Assembly (NCBI RefSeq): GCF_042680125.1
Contig: NZ_JBHTNY010000073.1
Origin: Robinsoniella peoriensis
GTDB lineage: Bacteria > Bacillota > Clostridia > Lachnospirales > Lachnospiraceae
Reading direction: 5' to 3' (one strand)
Length of the DNA stretch: 21,499 bases
Part shown: positions 13,701 through 21,194 of the stretch, in pieces
Layout of the letters: every line of letters starts with the position of its first letter
How positions within the stretch are numbered: position 1 is the first letter of the stretch
Notes under the pieces: generated by a model
Databases searched by the model: none
Told to the model about the DNA's origin: nothing
Seen by the model: the letters and a program-made list of their open reading frames with translations, nothing else
Position numbers and translations under genes: made by a program

Positions 13701-15671
13701 ATGGATCAGTGGAATACTGACCGTATCATAGATAATATGGATGCATTTGTCTATGCGATACGTTATGATACGCATCAGTTTTTATATACGAATAAAGTTA
13801 TGCGGGAGAAGTTTCCTGAATTACAAAAAGACATCACCTGCCATAAACTGTTTTTTGGCAGTGATGAGGTCTGTAAGGATTGTCCGATGGGAAGCGGGCA
13901 GGGGGATAATAATGTCAGATCTGTTATGTGGATTGAAAGCCTGCAGCAATGGCTGCAGTTGGATTATAGTGCATATCAGGATGAAAAACTGGGGTTTTGC
14001 TTTGTATGTATTGGTGTTGATATTACCAGTGTAAAAGAGTCTATCCGCATGACGAAGACTGTTCTGGATGGTATTCATGCAGCTGCTTATACGGTGGGGA
14101 TGGAAGATTACAGGATCAGTTTTGTTAATCAGGAACTGCGCAACATGCTGCCGGATATTCAGGAGAAGGATCTTTGTTATCAGGCACTGTGGAATAATCA
14201 GAAACCCTGCAGTCATTGCCCGATTCCCCATCTGAATGAGGATAATCCCAGCAGGAAAATGGAGATATATAATGAAAAGTTAAATAAATATCTAAGCATA
14301 GACAGTGTAAGAGTATTAGGATCAGACTCAAAACCGGTTGCGATATTTACCGGCTACGATATATCCAAGCGTATTGCTTATGAAAATCAGTTGAAAGACA
14401 CCTTATTTAAAGATATGCAGCTCGGGATTAAGAATAGGGCGTCTTTTATGGAAGATCTGTCTATGCTGTTCCAAGATGGAAAAAATGGCTGTGTATGTAT
14501 CTTAAATATGAAGAATTTTAATAATTACAATCTTGTTTTTGGAAGGCAGCAGGGAGATGCATTACTGAAATTGATTGTGGAGAGATGTGTAGAGATATAT
14601 CCAAAGCATCGTGTATATCGCGTGGGTGGAGCTAAATTTGCATTTCTGGCATCTTGTGAGGAACAGTGTAACCTGATCCGGGAGAAGATTGTCAAGGCGA
14701 TTCAGGATGAGTCACATAAAAACGGACAGAATTTTCGGCTTTTCATAGATGTAGTTTTAATTGATTTCCCACAATATGCTCCGAATCCTGAAATGGTGAT
14801 ACATAATGCGGAATACATGCTGTCAAAGGCAAAGAAGACAGAATCCAGTGAAGTGCTGTATTTTAGAAAAACGGAACAAATACAGATGGAGAGAAAAAAC
14901 CAGATAGCAGGCATTATTCGCGAAAAGGCAGCAGAACAATCTTTTGAAGTTTATTATCAGCCTATTTATGAGATTGAATCCGGTACATATACCAAGTGCG
15001 AAGCACTTTTACGGGTGAAGGATAAAAAATTAGGCTGGATATCACCATCAGAATTTATTCCCATTGCAGAACAGAGCGGATTGATTAATCAGCTTGGGGT
15101 CTTTGTTTTGGAAGAGGCCTGCAGAATGATTGCCGAAAGGGAGAAAATGGGGCTGGCCCCTGTACAGATTAACGTAAATGTATCTACGGTACAATTTTCA
15201 AAAAGCACTTTTTATGATGACGTTACACAGGTAGTTCAAAAGTATCATATAGATCCGGCGCTGATCCAACTGGAGGTTACCGAAAGCATTATTATCAATT
15301 CATTTGATTATATCATAAATATTATGCGGCGGTTAATCGAGTTTGGGGTATCTTTTGCCATAGATGATTTTGGAACGGGATATTCCAGCCTGAGTTATAT
15401 CGGAACACTTCCGGTAGAAAGTATTAAATTAGACAAAAGTTTTGTGGATAAGATCGCAGAATCCGAAGTTTATCTTCTGATCGTGAAAAATGTAATTGAG
15501 ATTGCAAAGGGACTTCAGTTTCAAATTGTGGCAGAGGGAGTGGAAGGCAGGAATCAATATGAGATATTGAAGCGCCTGGACTGTGATTATATTCAGGGAT
15601 ATTTTTTTTCCACTCCTCTGCCGCCTGAAGAATTTGAACAGTTTTTAGAGAAAGAAACGGTTCTTGTATAA
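13701..15671 (+). CDS. PAS-PAS-GGDEF(degenerate)-EAL protein, probable c-di-GMP phosphodiesterase
   Basis: The protein has 656 residues and is cytoplasmic with no membrane segment. There are two N-terminal PAS-like domains (about 1-115 and 117-225), a GGDEF domain (about 235-390) whose active-site motif is GGAKF (309-313), so no cyclase activity is expected, and an EAL domain (about 405-650) with catalytic residues present: E434 (CEALLR), N493 (NVNVS), E525 (LEVTES), D555-D556 (DDFGTG), K576 (SIKLDKS) and E612 (VAEGVE). It should hydrolyse c-di-GMP to pGpG, with the GGDEF domain possibly a GTP sensor. Both PAS domains carry the same cysteine pattern C-X10-C-X2-C-P (C47, C58, C61 and C159, C170, C173), suggesting a metal or redox cofactor. 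The RBS is AAAGGAG. Confidence 0.92.
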   Translation: MDQWNTDRIIDNMDAFVYAIRYDTHQFLYTNKVMREKFPELQKDITCHKLFFGSDEVCKDCPMGSGQGDNNVRSVMWIESLQQWLQLDYSAYQDEKLGFCFVCIGVDITSVKESIRMTKTVLDGIHAAAYTVGMEDYRISFVNQELRNMLPDIQEKDLCYQALWNNQKPCSHCPIPHLNEDNPSRKMEIYNEKLNKYLSIDSVRVLGSDSKPVAIFTGYDISKRIAYENQLKDTLFKDMQLGIKNRASFMEDLSMLFQDGKNGCVCILNMKNFNNYNLVFGRQQGDALLKLIVERCVEIYPKHRVYRVGGAKFAFLASCEEQCNLIREKIVKAIQDESHKNGQNFRLFIDVVLIDFPQYAPNPEMVIHNAEYMLSKAKKTESSEVLYFRKTEQIQMERKNQIAGIIREKAAEQSFEVYYQPIYEIESGTYTKCEALLRVKDKKLGWISPSEFIPIAEQSGLINQLGVFVLEEACRMIAEREKMGLAPVQINVNVSTVQFSKSTFYDDVTQVVQKYHIDPALIQLEVTESIIINSFDYIINIMRRLIEFGVSFAIDDFGTGYSSLSYIGTLPVESIKLDKSFVDKIAESEVYLLIVKNVIEIAKGLQFQIVAEGVEGRNQYEILKRLDCDYIQGYFFSTPLPPEEFEQFLEKETVLV

Positions 15672-15716
15672 ATCCGTGTAATGATACATGATGAAAGAAC
15701 AGATTTTAATAAGATG

Positions 15717-15998
15717 CTATTCTTCTTTTATAAGGCCGTTATATTCCGGGTGTTTGGAAAACCAGTGCTGGGCATAGGAGCAGGTGAGAACCGCTTTTTT
15801 GTTTTCACAGCGGAGGTGTTCAGCCAGAGCCAGCATGAGCTGACCGGCAATTCCCTGTCCCTGCAGGGATTCATCTACGAAGGTATGGTTTACCTCAACG
15901 GTATTTTCGTCTATATCCGGAAAAGTAACTTCTGCCAGCATCTTTTGGCTGGTAGTATTGTGTAAGGCAATCTGATTTTTCTGAAACGTAAAGTTCAT
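15717..15998 (-). CDS. Small GNAT-type N-acetyltransferase (YjdJ-like)
   Basis: The protein has 93 residues, the size of the short GCN5-related family exemplified by YjdJ/Acetyltransf_CG. The acetyl-CoA pyrophosphate-binding loop is seen as ESLQGQGIAGQLMLALAEH. VNHTFVDE before it and CSYAQHWFSKHPEY near the C terminus are typical of the family. The substrate is unknown. I chose ATG 15998 (MNFTFQKN) because AAAGGAG lies 10 bases upstream; a longer in-frame version to 16067 lacks this support. It converges with the EAL protein gene 45 bp away, with no obvious terminator between. Confidence 0.9.
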   Translation of the reverse strand: MNFTFQKNQIALHNTTSQKMLAEVTFPDIDENTVEVNHTFVDESLQGQGIAGQLMLALAEHLRCENKKAVLTCSYAQHWFSKHPEYNGLIKEE

Positions 15999-16258
15999 GG
16001 TGATTACACTCCTTTCCAGTGCGTCTATGAAAATCATTTCTGCTGACTGCGTATCACTGCACGGCATATTTGCAGCAAATTCAGGTCACTTTTCTGCGGA
16101 TAACGAACCAAACGGATGCGCTTGGGGATTCAGCTGGAAACTGCCGCCAGGGTCAGATATCCTGCCGATCACAGCGGAGTATCTGAATTGGAGCGAATCT
16201 AATGGAATGTGTGGCACACAGCTTGCAGAAACATTTTATAACACACTAATGAGATCAA

Positions 16259-16287
16259 TTGTTATGAATCAAAGGCATAGATATTAT
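16259..16287 (+). promoter_or_regulatory. Promoter of the cysteine protease gene (and probably the GGDEF gene)
   Basis: -35 TTGTTA (16259-16264), 17-bp spacer, -10 TATTAT (16282-16287), giving a leader of about 46 nt before ATG 16340. The rest of the 341-bp gap (15999-16258) shows no gene with an RBS and no recognisable RNA structure. A plus-strand reading frame crosses it, but it runs out of frame into the protease gene and resembles nothing known to me. Confidence 0.6.
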
Positions 16288-16339
16288 GTACAGAAGTTTA
16301 GCATAGAATACATGGAAAAGCAACATAGTGGAGATAGAG

Positions 16340-18847
16340 ATGTTAAAAAAGAAATGGATTATTTATTTGGGAATGCTGATTTTGTTATTTCAGCTTCCGG
16401 TTACGGTATATGCATCCCGGGAAGTAGACAAGGGATTGGATTATATAAAGGGACGTCCGCTCACAGAGGATGAAATCGAGGCTCAAAAGGAGTTGGAGCC
16501 TGATTTAAAAGAATTGACGCCCTACAATATTCCGGAGAGTGAGAGGGGTGCGGCACCCAGAGCAAGGATGGCGCTTCCATCAGCTTATGATTCCAGAAAT
16601 AACGGATATATTACTTCGGTAAAGGATCAGAATCCCTGGGGAGCCTGTTGGGCATTTGCATTTCAGGGAACGCTGGAAGCTTCTTTAATTAAAGATGGAT
16701 GGAGTGCGTCCGGACTGGATTTATCTGAACAGCACCTGGGTTATTTTACATACTACAGGGCTGCAGATTTATTTGGGAATACGGCAGGAGATCAGGTTCA
16801 GATTTACCTCAGGCAGAATGTGGACAAGGGGTATCTGGATTTTGGCGGGAATGCCCAGTGGGCAGTGATGGCTATGAGCAGCTGGACAGGAGCTGCGGAC
16901 GAATCGGTATCTGTTTATCCGAAAAATACGGCATCCATCCGTCCTTTAAATAATGCCATTGCCTATCAGGATAAAGTGCATCTGCAAAATGCCAGATGGG
17001 TTGGTACAAAGGATCGGACAACCGTAAAGCAATGGATCTTAAATTATGGTGCATCATATATTTCACTGGTATACCAGCCGCAGTTTTTTAACCGCAGTAC
17101 AGCAGCCTATAACTATCAGGGATATGATGACATGAATCATGCCGTTACTCTGGTAGGCTGGGATGATACGTACAGCAGGGAAAATTTTCCGGAGGGTTGT
17201 AAGCCAAAGAATAACGGAGCCTGGCTGGCAAAAAACAGTTATGGCAGTGCCTGGGGAGACAAGGGATATTTCTGGATTTCTTATGAAGATAACTATTTGA
17301 ACAGAAGCGACTCTTATGCATTTGTAATGGAAGGAGAAGCAGCGGATAATTACGATTATATTTACCAGTATGACGGTACCATATACGATGGTTATGTAAG
17401 GATACAAAATGGATACAGCGCCGGAAATATCTATCAAACGGCTTCAGCGAAAGCAAACGGAGAGATACTGGAAGCGGTCTCTTTTATGAGTGAGACACCC
17501 AATCTATCTTATAAGATACAGATCTATCGAAATGTCAGGGATAAAACAAATCCTGCAAGCGGCGTGCCGGTTTATGCCAGTGAGCAAAGTGGAAATGTGT
17601 CTTATTCCGGATATTATACCATTCCACTGAAAGAAAAAGTGCATTTGGATAAAGGAGAAAAATTCTCCGTAGTTATCACATTTACCAATCGGAGCGGCAC
17701 AAATGTACTTTTGAACATTGATAAGTCGGATACGAGATACAGTGATATGCATATAACAAACCATACGGAAGCCGGGCAGAGCTTTGTGGGTAATAAGAAC
17801 GGAAATGTATGGTATGATGGGGATAATGAAGGTTACAGCGTACGGATCAAAGCATTTACCGCTAATGCAGCTGTTCCGAATCCTAATCCGCGTACCACAC
17901 TGCTTGAGGAAATTTTCTTAAATAAAGCAAATCTGACCTTAAATAAAAATGGAACATCTACGCTTCGTGTGTCTTATTCTCCGGAAGATACTACGGTTGA
18001 TAAAAAAGTAACCTGGACAAGTAAAAACAGTAAAATTGCTTCTGTGGATAAAAATGGAAAAGTGATGGGGCTGCGTGCTGGAAGTACGGTAATTACTGCC
18101 AGGGTGGGGAATCTAACCGCACAATGCAGGATTACAGTAAAATCCCCGCTGAATCATATTGTTTTGACAAAAGCAAAACTAACGCTTACACCCAAGATGA
18201 CCAGCAAGTTAAAAGTAACTTTTTATCCATCGGATACAACAGATTCCAGGAAGATTACATGGAGCAGTAATCAAAAAAAGGTAGCTACTGTAAAAAATGG
18301 TGTCATTACTGCAGTGGGAGTTGGGAAAGCTGAAATAAAGGCAAAAGTAGGAAAGCGAAGTGCAGTTTGCGAAGTAACGGTAAAGAAGCCGAAAGTCAGC
18401 CTGAACAGAACCTCTACGGTGCTTTACACCTCTGGGAAAAAGACTGTAATTCTAAAAGCGGATATCCGGGGGGCCAGTAATAAAATAAACTGGAGCAGCA
18501 GTGATAAGCGGATAGCAAAAGTTGACAAAAAGGGTAAGGTTACGGCAGTTCGAAAAGGTACTGCATATATTACGGCGACAGCAAATAAAGTGAAGAAAAC
18601 CTGCAAAGTAATCGTAAAAGACCCAATCCTTAACCTGCGGCATACTTCTGCACAGGTAAAGAAAAATAAAACATATGCGATAAAAGTAAATGCCATTCCG
18701 AAAGGAACAATCACTTATAAATCCTCAAAGCCCAAAGTGGCTGCGGTAAACAGGAAAGGTGTAGTAACCGGGCTTCGACGGGGTTCGGCAAATATTACCG
18801 TAAAATGTAACGGTGTTAAAAAAGTAATAAAAATCACTGTAAAATAA
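16340..18847 (+). CDS. Secreted papain-family (C1) cysteine protease with lectin-like domain and four Big_2 domains
   Basis: The protein has 835 residues with signal peptide MLKKKWIIYLGMLILLFQLP up to VYA. A short propeptide (to about 78) precedes a C1A peptidase domain with oxyanion Gln97 (VKDQNPWGACWAF), catalytic Cys103, His267 (MNHAVTLVGWDD) and Asn299 (WLAKNSYGSAWGDKGYFW). A beta-rich region (about 330-500) fits the lectin-like domain that follows the protease in clostridial homologues. Four Big_2 Ig-like repeats fill about 520 to the end, each with a T-W-S-S-like strand and a V-x-x-x-G-x-V/I-T turn. There is no LPXTG, so it is secreted or held by its Lys-rich C terminus. ATG 16340 is chosen over GTG 16328 because GTGGAG lies 6 bases upstream. 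The likely substrates are extracellular proteins. Confidence 0.92.
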   Translation: MLKKKWIIYLGMLILLFQLPVTVYASREVDKGLDYIKGRPLTEDEIEAQKELEPDLKELTPYNIPESERGAAPRARMALPSAYDSRNNGYITSVKDQNPWGACWAFAFQGTLEASLIKDGWSASGLDLSEQHLGYFTYYRAADLFGNTAGDQVQIYLRQNVDKGYLDFGGNAQWAVMAMSSWTGAADESVSVYPKNTASIRPLNNAIAYQDKVHLQNARWVGTKDRTTVKQWILNYGASYISLVYQPQFFNRSTAAYNYQGYDDMNHAVTLVGWDDTYSRENFPEGCKPKNNGAWLAKNSYGSAWGDKGYFWISYEDNYLNRSDSYAFVMEGEAADNYDYIYQYDGTIYDGYVRIQNGYSAGNIYQTASAKANGEILEAVSFMSETPNLSYKIQIYRNVRDKTNPASGVPVYASEQSGNVSYSGYYTIPLKEKVHLDKGEKFSVVITFTNRSGTNVLLNIDKSDTRYSDMHITNHTEAGQSFVGNKNGNVWYDGDNEGYSVRIKAFTANAAVPNPNPRTTLLEEIFLNKANLTLNKNGTSTLRVSYSPEDTTVDKKVTWTSKNSKIASVDKNGKVMGLRAGSTVITARVGNLTAQCRITVKSPLNHIVLTKAKLTLTPKMTSKLKVTFYPSDTTDSRKITWSSNQKKVATVKNGVITAVGVGKAEIKAKVGKRSAVCEVTVKKPKVSLNRTSTVLYTSGKKTVILKADIRGASNKINWSSSDKRIAKVDKKGKVTAVRKGTAYITATANKVKKTCKVIVKDPILNLRHTSAQVKKNKTYAIKVNAIPKGTITYKSSKPKVAAVNRKGVVTGLRRGSANITVKCNGVKKVIKITVK

Positions 18848-18888
18848 ACGAGTGCTCTGCTGAGAATCATTTTACAGAGAAAGTAGAT

Positions 18889-20583
18889 GTGACGAAAATG
18901 ATGAATGAGACAGTAGATTATGCGCAATTTGACATACTTCCTGCAGGAGTCTGTGAGTTTCTGGGAGACGAGGCGCTGTCTTTGACGTATGTGAATACTA
19001 CTTTTCATGCAATGCTGGGTTATGAAAAACGGCAGGAAATGCCGTCTGAAATGAAGGAACTGGTGTTAAAAGAAGACTGGGAAGAAATGTGTAATATGGC
19101 TGGCTTCTGTCCCGGCAATCCGGCTGCAACTCTGGAGCTGGAGGTTCGGATGAAGAAAAAGAATGGAGATACCGGCTGGTTTATGCTGCGATGTAAAGGC
19201 GACAGTGAACGGACCAGCAGAATCATGTGTATCTGCCTGGATTTTAGCCTTCGCAAAGATGCAGTCGAAGGATTGTATGGGCAGGAAGAAACATATCGTT
19301 TGATTGTATGGGAACACACGAAGAAAATGGCAGCCCGTTATGAACTGGATACAGAAATATTATATTTGTATGAAAAATCATCGGAGTTTTTTGACCGCCA
19401 GGTTATTGAAAACATGCCGGAGACCTTCATAACGGAAGGAATGGTGGCAGAAGAAAGCCAGGAAGAATACCGTGAGTTTTTCAAAAGGATGAAAGAGGGA
19501 ATCCCAGCCTCTGATACCATTGTGAAAATAAACCACAGACTGAACCGTCAGGTCTGGCTGCGCCATGACTATACGATTACCGATGATGGGCGCTTTGCAG
19601 TGATATCCATGGAAGATATGACCAAAGCTCATGAAAAAGAGATCGAACATGAGCGGTGGAAACGTTCTTATGAAAGCCAGCTGACGGGAAACGTAATAAA
19701 TTACCGTTATAATATTACCAGAGATACTGTGGAGTATATCAAGGGGACTATGGGAGAAGAAATCCCTAAAAGTGCGCGTACTTCCTTTACGGCAGCGGCC
19801 GCATATGTATGGGAACACTTCATATATAAAGAAGATCAGGAAAATTACAAGATTATGTTCTCTTATGCCAACTTGATGAAACGCTATTGCGAAGGGATCA
19901 AAACTCTGCATTGTGAGTTCCGGCGTCTGAATCCGGAAGGAAATTACTTTTGGGTAGAAGGCGATATACAGCTGATACAGGATCCATACTCTAAGGATAT
20001 TATTGCATTTGTGGCCTTAAACGACATTGATGAGAAAAAGAAAGAAGAATTCCAACTGCAGTACCGGCTGGAAAATGATGACCTCACCGGTGTTCTGAAC
20101 AGGGCAGAGGCTGTGAAAAAGGTAACAAAGATGTTAGTGAAAAGTGAAAAACGCCATAACCATGGATTTGTTATGGTAGACATTGATAATTTTAAAATGC
20201 TGAATGATTCTTACGGGCATATCATCGGAGACCAGGTCTTAAAAGAAATTGCCTATACGTTAAAAAGTGCCGGAAAGGCGGATGATGTGATAGCAAGACT
20301 TGGCGGAGATGAGTTTGTCATTTGTATGAAAAACGTTGGGAACAGCCATGCTCTTGAAAAACGCCTGGAAACCCTCCGTAAAAGAGTTGCCCGCTGGGTC
20401 AATGGGGATATCGAAATATCAGCTAGTATCGGGGCAGCTATGTACCCCAAAGACGGCACAACCTTTACCAGTCTCTATCAAAAAGCGGACATAGCTCTTT
20501 ACCGGGCAAAAGCTGAAGGCCGCAACCGGGTGGTTCTATTTGAACCTGAAATGGAATATAACAATAAAGGAGATCAATTGTAA
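18889..20583 (+). CDS. PAS-domain diguanylate cyclase (GGDEF)
   Basis: The protein has 564 residues and is soluble. Three PAS-like regions (about 10-123, 131-245, 260-385) precede a GGDEF domain (about 390-555) that keeps the catalytic features: D431 and D433 (MVDIDNF), NDSYGHIIGDQVL, and RLGGDEFV (GGDEF at 472-476). It should make c-di-GMP from two GTP. The inhibitory RxxD site five residues before GGDEF reads KADD (463-466), so product feedback inhibition may be weak or lost. Start: GTG 18889 or ATG 18898; neither has a strong RBS. The gene begins 41 bp after the protease stop with no T-run terminator between (only an 8-bp inverted repeat TGTAAAAT/ATTTTACA), so co-transcription with the protease is likely. 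Confidence 0.92.
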   Translation: MTKMMNETVDYAQFDILPAGVCEFLGDEALSLTYVNTTFHAMLGYEKRQEMPSEMKELVLKEDWEEMCNMAGFCPGNPAATLELEVRMKKKNGDTGWFMLRCKGDSERTSRIMCICLDFSLRKDAVEGLYGQEETYRLIVWEHTKKMAARYELDTEILYLYEKSSEFFDRQVIENMPETFITEGMVAEESQEEYREFFKRMKEGIPASDTIVKINHRLNRQVWLRHDYTITDDGRFAVISMEDMTKAHEKEIEHERWKRSYESQLTGNVINYRYNITRDTVEYIKGTMGEEIPKSARTSFTAAAAYVWEHFIYKEDQENYKIMFSYANLMKRYCEGIKTLHCEFRRLNPEGNYFWVEGDIQLIQDPYSKDIIAFVALNDIDEKKKEEFQLQYRLENDDLTGVLNRAEAVKKVTKMLVKSEKRHNHGFVMVDIDNFKMLNDSYGHIIGDQVLKEIAYTLKSAGKADDVIARLGGDEFVICMKNVGNSHALEKRLETLRKRVARWVNGDIEISASIGAAMYPKDGTTFTSLYQKADIALYRAKAEGRNRVVLFEPEMEYNNKGDQL

Positions 20584-20612
20584 CATTTTTATGTGAAATA
20601 TCCACAAAATTC

Positions 20613-20641
20613 TTGACAAAATTTTAACTTTGTTTTATAGT
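20613..20641 (+). promoter_or_regulatory. Promoter of the fhs riboswitch leader
   Basis: -35 TTGACA (20613-20618), 17-bp spacer, -10 TATAGT (20636-20641). Transcription should start near 20648, just before the ZTP aptamer. Confidence 0.85.
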
Positions 20642-20654
20642 ATATATATCGTAA

Positions 20655-20760
20655 CAAAGGTTTTGATTACTGACGGATAGTTGTGGAGTACCACAGGGAA
20701 ATCAAAATTATATGATAAGGTCGACCGTCTGGGCAGCATTTGTTATCTATGATGTTGCCC
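20655..20760 (+). promoter_or_regulatory. ZTP riboswitch (pfl motif)
   Basis: P1 TTTTGATT (20661-20668) pairs with AATCAAAA (20700-20707). Inside it is the conserved hairpin TGTGG/CCACA (20682-20686 with 20691-20695) followed by GGGAA. A pseudoknot joins GACGG (20672-20676) to CCGTC (20725-20729), the CCGNCUGGGC signature that leads into the 3' hairpin. The pseudoknot differs from the common GGCGG/CCGCC by a paired change. ZTP riboswitches sense AICAR 5'-triphosphate/monophosphate, signs of 10-formyl-THF shortage, and frequently control fhs, which is the gene downstream here. Confidence 0.9.
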
Positions 20761-20766
20761 TTTTTT
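20731..20766 (+). terminator. Terminator stem of the ZTP riboswitch
   Basis: GGGCAGCAT (20731-20739) pairs with ATGTTGCCC (20752-20760), with one G-U pair, and TTTTTT follows. In this riboswitch class ligand binding to the overlapping aptamer is known to counter termination, turning downstream genes on. Confidence 0.9.
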
Positions 20767-20855
20767 AATACACTTTAGGTGTTAGAATTCTATCCGGTAC
20801 CGAAAGAAATCTGCTTGACTTATTTCTTTCTATATTAAAAATTGAATAATGTTCA

Positions 20856-20948
20856 AGTAGAGTAGATGTTATACGTAAAGTGTCACCAAAGGGGGAGGCT
20901 TTTGGTGAACGAAGGAGACTTCCGCGTTATAAGATCGCTCCCGCTACT
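20856..20948 (+). promoter_or_regulatory. Tetrahydrofolate (THF) riboswitch, class I
   Basis: P1 AGTAG (20856-20860) pairs with CTACT (20944-20948). P2 GATGTTATA (20865-20873) pairs with TATAAGATC (20928-20936), with one mismatch. P3 TCACCAAA (20883-20890) pairs with TTTGGTGA (20901-20908). Hairpin GAAG-GAGA-CTTC is at 20911-20922. A pseudoknot forms between the P3 loop GGGAG (20893-20897) and CTCCC (20938-20942). The order and the conserved stretches AGUAGAUG, AAGUG, AACGAAG and CCGCG match the THF-I aptamer as I know it from streptococcal folT leaders. It lies between the ZTP riboswitch and fhs. A separate hairpin GAAAGAAAT/ATTTCTTTC (20802-20830) fills part of the spacer before it. No good independent promoter is visible. 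Confidence 0.87.
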
Positions 20949-21042
20949 GCGTAAAAGATGTATTGTTATTTCTATATTATTTAGAATGTGTATGGTCAGA
21001 TGCTATTTCTTTGTGCAGTATAGCAGGCAGTCCCGATATTGG

Positions 21043-21089
21043 GCAGCTGTGTTATTTGCTGAGTGGCAAATGATTCAACTGCTTTTTTT
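21043..21089 (+). terminator. Second intrinsic terminator in the fhs leader, probable THF expression platform
   Basis: An imperfect 17-bp stem has outer pairing GCAG (21043-21046) with CTGC (21079-21082) and inner pairing ATTTGC (21054-21059) with GCAAAT (21066-21071), followed by seven T (21083-21089). It lies 95 nt after the THF aptamer and 105 nt before fhs. Upstream, TGCTAT/ATAGCA (21001-21006 with 21020-21025) forms another hairpin, and CCC near 21032 can pair with GGG at 21041, overlapping the stem base, so alternative folds are possible. Confidence 0.82.
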
Positions 21090-21194
21090 ATGGGTTAAGA
21101 ATGGCAGGCAGACGCATGTCCTTACGGGGACCGTAGTATAATTTATAACGTAAATCACCGCAAAAGCGGTTAATATGAAAGGAGATATTTAACT

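Noticed and set aside
13821..14231. A 136-codon minus-strand frame inside the EAL protein gene
   Set aside because: It lies fully opposite a well-supported gene with clear domains and has no family resemblance of its own.
16288..16340. Possible c-di-GMP riboswitch before the protease gene, suggested by the nearby GGDEF and EAL genes
   Set aside because: The leader is only about 50 nt and lacks the conserved c-di-GMP-I or -II aptamer motifs; the same holds for the leader of the 408 gene.
15997..16473. A 158-codon plus-strand frame before the cysteine protease
   Set aside because: It starts inside the GNAT gene on the other strand, runs out of frame into the protease signal peptide, lacks an RBS and shows no recognisable domain. 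The promoter at 16259-16287 and the RBS at 16328 fit the protease gene instead.
20866..21141. A 91-codon plus-strand open frame between the riboswitches and fhs
   Set aside because: It has no ribosome binding site, overlaps the THF aptamer and the second terminator, and its product resembles no family. The RNA structures explain the sequence better.
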